Shown here: positions 61,059 to 64,000 of the stretch, one piece after another
Numbering within the stretch: the stretch's first letter is position 1
Layout: each line of letters opens with the position of its first letter
Assembly: GCA_023425025.1 (NCBI GenBank)
Contig: JAFADG010000004.1
Coordinates: forward strand, 1-64,000
Direction: 5' to 3'
DNA from: Bacillota bacterium
GTDB lineage: Bacteria; Bacillota; Clostridia; Christensenellales; Aristaeellaceae
Length of the DNA: 64,000 bases
Program-made: the position numbers and the translations under genes
Notes under the pieces: generated by a model
What the model saw: only the letters and a program-made list of their open reading frames with translations
Told to the model about the DNA's origin: nothing
The model's database searches: none

Positions 61059-61092
61059 GCAAGGCAAATCCCAAGTAACTGCGACCCAATTA

Positions 61093-61118
61093 CGTCCATC
61101 AAGCGATGGGCGTTTTTT
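61093..61118 (+). terminator. Intrinsic terminator of the membrane-protein gene
   Basis: CGTCCATC (61093-61100) pairs with GATGGGCG (61105-61112; one G-T pair) over a 4-base loop and is followed by six T residues. Confidence 0.85.
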
Positions 61119-61337
61119 CATGCCTTTTTTGAGGAGATGAAGCTTTGATCTGCGCCTATCTGCCCGACAGTACCGACTTTTCCGGCAATGCGGCCCGGTT
61201 TCACCATCCTCCTGTCAGGAAGTTACTCGGATTTTGCTTCTGAAATCAAGCATCAATAATCTCCATTTTCCCCGATGTCCTGAGCAATCTGGAGATTTGA
61301 TAGCAGAGACATCAGGCTTTATGCCTCCCTTTCCAAT

Positions 61338-61544
61338 TAGCTCTGCTTTTTCCAACCATAATATCCCACGGCTCTGATTTAGGATCACTGCTATAAAAAA
61401 ATGCTCACATCCCGCCATCACGAAAACAGGCTTGACATCCTTTTGACAGCGGGAATATCGAGCTTTTTTACCGAGCGCATAGATAGCTCTGCTTTTTCTG
61501 CCCACAATTTCCCATACATCTGATCCAGGACCAACGCTACTAAA
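61338..61544 (-). repeat. Diverged direct repeat, probably decayed coding DNA
   Basis: Two copies of about 60 bases (61338-61397 and 61484-61544) start with TAGCTCTGCTTTTT and stay alignable to the end. On the minus strand they translate to VILNQSRGILWLEKAEL and VLVLDQMYGKLWAEKAEL, so the similarity is best at protein level. The surrounding frame is broken. The stretch 61141-61617 holds no intact gene. Confidence 0.5.
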
Positions 61545-61617
61545 GCGCATTTTTTCCCCAACCGCCCCCCAAAGCGCAAAACACTCCTCCGAGGCCCCTA
61601 AAAGCCCACTTTTCCCG

Positions 61618-61646
61618 TTGACTTTACCTCAAATCCCTGATATAAT
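61618..61646 (+). promoter_or_regulatory. Strong promoter of the tRNA-Ser half-gene
   Basis: TTGACT (61618-61623) and a perfect TATAAT (61641-61646) are 17 bases apart. Transcription would start near 61653, about 18 bases before the tRNA 5' end, as expected for a tRNA gene. Confidence 0.8.
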
Positions 61647-61670
61647 AACCTTCGCTGGTTCTTTAAGCAT

Positions 61671-61708
61671 GGAGAGATGGCCGAGCGGTTGATGGCGCTG
61701 GTCTTGAA
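61671..61708 (+). pseudogene. 5' half of a tRNA-Ser(UGA) gene
   Basis: The segment begins GGAGAGATGGCCGAGCGGTT, the usual start of bacterial tRNA-Ser with acceptor strand, D-arm and TCTTGAAA anticodon loop (anticodon TGA). After the loop the sequence becomes GTCCAAC and does not pair with the CTGGT anticodon stem. No variable arm, TTCGA loop or 3' acceptor strand follows. The promoter and a downstream terminator remain, so a short RNA may still be made. No integrase is seen nearby. Confidence 0.75.
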
Positions 61709-61751
61709 AGTCCAACTTGAGCCAAAAAAGCTTGATAAATCAAGGGTTTCA

Positions 61752-61774
61752 CCGATGCTTGACATCGGTTTTTT
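61752..61774 (+). terminator. Terminator downstream of the tRNA-Ser half-gene
   Basis: CCGATG (61752-61757) and CATCGG (61763-61768) form a 6-bp stem over CTTGA, followed by six T residues. Confidence 0.85.
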
Positions 61775-61794
61775 GCTGTTTTGGATGTCTTTTT

Positions 61795-62125
61795 GATGGC
61801 AAAAATGTCAGAAAAGGCTGCCATCAGATTGATTGAAACACCGGATGGCAGACAATAAGGTGAAAGCAAATTCGGATGGCAGATTTTTGTGTGCCTTGAT
61901 TTGGACAATAGTGGTTTCTATGGAGGCATGTCGACAAAAAACGATAGCAGAGGCCCCAGGGCAAACAAATATGATGACGGGGTGGAAATGACATCAGTTC
62001 TACAATTCTGCCATCAAAAAAATACGAAATCCTGATGGCAGGCACACCCTGAACAACACGATGATGACAAAAAGCAAATCGTTCTGTCAAGATAAAAATG
62101 ACGTCGCTTCTGACGGAGTGCCATC
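61795..62125. repeat. Cluster of GATGGCA / TGCCATC motifs
   Basis: Seven exact copies occur in both orientations at 61795, 61819, 61844, 61875, 62009, 62034 and 62119. Several pairs form spaced inverted repeats. The region 61775-62346 is A/T-rich and holds no gene. The motif spacing is irregular, so this is not a CRISPR array. Confidence 0.55.
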
Positions 62126-62346
62126 AGTTAGGCAAAAATCCAATAACAGATTGATGTCATACTCGTCCATTTCCCTAAAACCAGCCTTTTCCTATTGACT
62201 TTTTGCTATGCAACTTTTGAACATATATTTGCGGCCACATTGACTCCACAAAGCAGGATAGTCCTCATGCTTGATCCATAAAATTGCCTGAAATTGATAT
62301 TTCTTGCCTTGTGCGGTATAATAGCGCATAAGTCGGAGGTGATCAT

Positions 62347-63345
62347 GTGACTCCCTATGCGCCACCCTATACCATTACGGATAAGGCGGTCCACCTAATT
62401 GCAGAGATTAGCGAGCAAATCGGAAATATCCACTCCATATCAGAGTTACATAGTAATCCACGGCTACGACATGACAGTCGTTTGAAGACTATTCAAGCTT
62501 CCCTTGCTATTGAAAACAACTCTCTTTCTCTGGAGCAGGTGACCGATATTGTCAATGGCCGCCGTGTCCTGGGTTCCCCGGCGGAAATTCAAGAGGTGAA
62601 GAATGCCTATGAAGCCTATGAGCATCTATTGACCTTCGATCCATATTCCATTTCTCATATGCTTAAGGCGCACAATATCCTGATGAGCGATTTGGTCAGG
62701 GAGTCCGGTATGTTCCGATCTGGGGATGTCGGTATTTTTGCAGGAAAAAAGCTCGTTCATATGGCCCCACCTGCAGCTTTTGTGTGGGAGCAGATCCATT
62801 CCTTGCTTCAATGGATTCAGACAAGTGAAGCCCATCCCTTGATCAAGAGCTGCGTTTTTCACTATGAGTTTGAATTTATCCATCCGTTTGCGGACGGGAA
62901 CGGTCGTATGGGGCGCATGTGGCAAACACTTCTGCTTTCCAAATGGAAACCACTCTTTGCATGGCTGCCTGTAGAATCACTGATTCGGGAACGTCAGGAA
63001 ATGTACTATTCTGCACTGCGTGCCGCCGATTCCGCTTCAGACGCGGCGCCATTCATTGAATTTATGTTGGAAGCCATTCTGTCTGCTCTGCAAGAACTGA
63101 ACAGCATTAGCGCACAAGATAGCGACCAAGTCAGCATACAAGTCAAAATGATACTGGATAAGCTTGGGAAGGATACTTTGTCTGCCAATGTGTTGATGGG
63201 GCGGCTGGGCTTAAGGCATAAAGCTACTTTCCGTAAAAATTATCTTCAGCCGGCATTGGACCTTGGACTTGTTGAAATGACCGTTCCGGATAAGCCTAAC
63301 AGCCGGAATCAAAAGTATCGAAGAGCGCCTTCAATGGGACGCTGA
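62347..63345 (+). CDS. Fic-family protein (AMP-transferase type)
   Basis: The 332-residue protein has the complete Fic motif HPFADGNGRMGR at 179-190 (catalytic His179). The N-terminal inhibitory helix is SLAIENN (S-x-x-x-E-N, residues 52-57), whose Glu blocks ATP until relieved, so it is of the self-inhibited class. A winged-helix-like C-terminus (TLSANVLMGRLGLRHKATFR) follows. Fic proteins modify target proteins with AMP or related groups. The start is GTG 62347 after CGGAGGTG. It lies beside a restriction-modification gene, in an accessory setting. Confidence 0.9.
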   Translation: MTPYAPPYTITDKAVHLIAEISEQIGNIHSISELHSNPRLRHDSRLKTIQASLAIENNSLSLEQVTDIVNGRRVLGSPAEIQEVKNAYEAYEHLLTFDPYSISHMLKAHNILMSDLVRESGMFRSGDVGIFAGKKLVHMAPPAAFVWEQIHSLLQWIQTSEAHPLIKSCVFHYEFEFIHPFADGNGRMGRMWQTLLLSKWKPLFAWLPVESLIRERQEMYYSALRAADSASDAAPFIEFMLEAILSALQELNSISAQDSDQVSIQVKMILDKLGKDTLSANVLMGRLGLRHKATFRKNYLQPALDLGLVEMTVPDKPNSRNQKYRRAPSMGR

Positions 63346-63405
63346 TGTATAATGGATGCAGATAAAGAAACCCTCAAAAATAGTCAGGTCCTCTAGGGAC
63401 CTCGA

Positions 63406-64000
63406 TTATACGAACATTTGCTGGAGTAAACCGACTAAATGTTTTTCATACTGCTTAAGTTTATTTGCTTCAAGGGTAATACGCTGGCCGATTGCGCTCA
63501 TCAATGCAACGGACTTCTGTTGAAAGTCTGAATTTGGCATATTGATATATAGTGTGGCAATCTGCTGATATTTTAGATTCCAAGTATCAGATGTTAAGCC
63601 TTGAGAAGCACGCCTAAACGCATTGATAGCACGGGCTGTTTTGAAAAGATAGGCGCACCATTCAGCGTTTGTTTCGCTCACAGGCTTTAAAATGGTATAT
63701 GCTGGACTAACTATTCCGAGATGTTGTGAAAGACCACTTGCACCTTGCCACATTCTCATGGAATTATAAACAATGTCACCCGGTTCAACACATTTATAGC
63801 TTGACTTATCCTCGCTTGAGTTGTCCTTCCCTTCAATGCTGGTGCGTGAAACAACGCCATCTGCTATTGTGACAGATAACAGTGGTACCGCCATATTTCC
63901 TCGTATAGAGCGTTCATCAAACAAGGTTCCTATTTTTATAGACCTCCATGTTGTCGATTGAAATCCAGGATAAAAAAGCCTTTCCATCAATCCCTTTTTA
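63406..64000 (-). CDS. hsdS: Type I restriction-modification specificity subunit HsdS (partial)
   Basis: The frame is open to the window edge on the minus strand. KKGLMERLFYPGF is the linker that precedes the second target-recognition domain in HsdS. The domain continues with AVPLLSVTIADGVVSRTSIE, VEPGDIVYNSMRMWQGASGL and LGIVSPAYTILKP, and ends in a coiled coil with LKQYEKHLVGLLQQMFV. So this is the C-terminal half; the first recognition domain and the HsdR/HsdM genes would lie beyond the window. Confidence 0.85.
   Translation of the reverse strand, partial: KKGLMERLFYPGFQSTTWRSIKIGTLFDERSIRGNMAVPLLSVTIADGVVSRTSIEGKDNSSEDKSSYKCVEPGDIVYNSMRMWQGASGLSQHLGIVSPAYTILKPVSETNAEWCAYLFKTARAINAFRRASQGLTSDTWNLKYQQIATLYINMPNSDFQQKSVALMSAIGQRITLEANKLKQYEKHLVGLLQQMFV

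Noticed and set aside
61671..61750. Intact tRNA-Ser
   Set aside because: The anticodon stem cannot close and the variable arm, T-arm and 3' acceptor strand are absent.
61795..62125. CRISPR array
   Set aside because: Repeats are only 7 bases, occur in both orientations, and spacing is irregular from about 24 to 130 bases.
62347..63345. Fic-based toxin-antitoxin pair
   Set aside because: The inhibitory S-x-x-x-E-N motif is within the Fic protein itself, and no small antitoxin gene adjoins it.

Overview
The window looks like a chromosomal segment of an anaerobic, moderately GC-rich Bacillota (class Clostridia). This rests on AAGGAGG-type ribosome-binding sites, YesM/YesN two-component pairs, LplB/YtcP-type CUT1 sugar permeases encoded without an ATPase, a DtxR-like operator class, IS256 and IS1182 elements, and ABC-F and CPBP proteins. 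The taxon cannot be fixed from sequence alone. Most of the window is plant-glycan catabolism. Between the glycan loci lies an iron-transport operon that also encodes a complete nitrogenase-like enzyme.

Layout. 1-4 kb: the end of an IS256-type element, a CPBP protease pair, a frameshifted membrane gene, and a sensor-kinase gene cut by an IS1182 element bracketed by perfect hairpins. 4-5.3 kb: a zinc-ribbon gene and a ZnuA-like zinc-binding protein behind a consensus promoter with a palindromic operator. 5.6-8.6 kb: an AlkZ-like winged-helix protein and an ABC-F ATPase. 9.3-12.1 kb: an ECF sigma factor and a membrane-anchored partner with an internal repeat. 12.5-26.3 kb: a FadR-type regulator under a 19-bp-arm palindrome, then a lactonase-like amidohydrolase, Gfo/Idh oxidoreductase, SDR, PGDH_C dehydrogenase, GH140 apiosidase, xylose-isomerase-like TIM barrel, YesM/YesN pair and CUT1 transporter. 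Together these fit uptake and oxidative breakdown of D-apiosides.

28-38.2 kb: an AraC regulator, then SBP (two fused FecB-like domains), two FecCD permeases, a FecE ATPase, two nitrogenase component-1-like subunits and a NifH-like Fe protein. A convergent methyltransferase gene follows. Its promoter and the operon leader share GTTAG-N6-CTAAC boxes, which suggests one iron-responsive regulon. No nifENB genes are present. Three P-cluster-type cysteines lie in one subunit and one in the other, which resembles tetrapyrrole reductases (DPOR) more than nitrogenase. This is the best candidate for an undescribed system.

38.4-48.3 kb: an AraC regulator divergent from a CUT1 transporter, an unrecognised 850-residue protein and a GH105 unsaturated-uronidase. 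48.4-59.9 kb: a leftward operon (FAD oxidoreductase, GH130-like enzyme, CUT1 transporter, heparinase II/III-like lyase) divergent from a second YesM/YesN pair. 60-64 kb: an accessory end with a nucleoside-hydrolase remnant, a membrane protein, a tRNA-Ser half-gene with intact promoter and terminator, a GATGGCA motif cluster, a Fic protein and a partial type I HsdS. All four ABC binding-protein genes and znuA are followed by a strong stem-loop.
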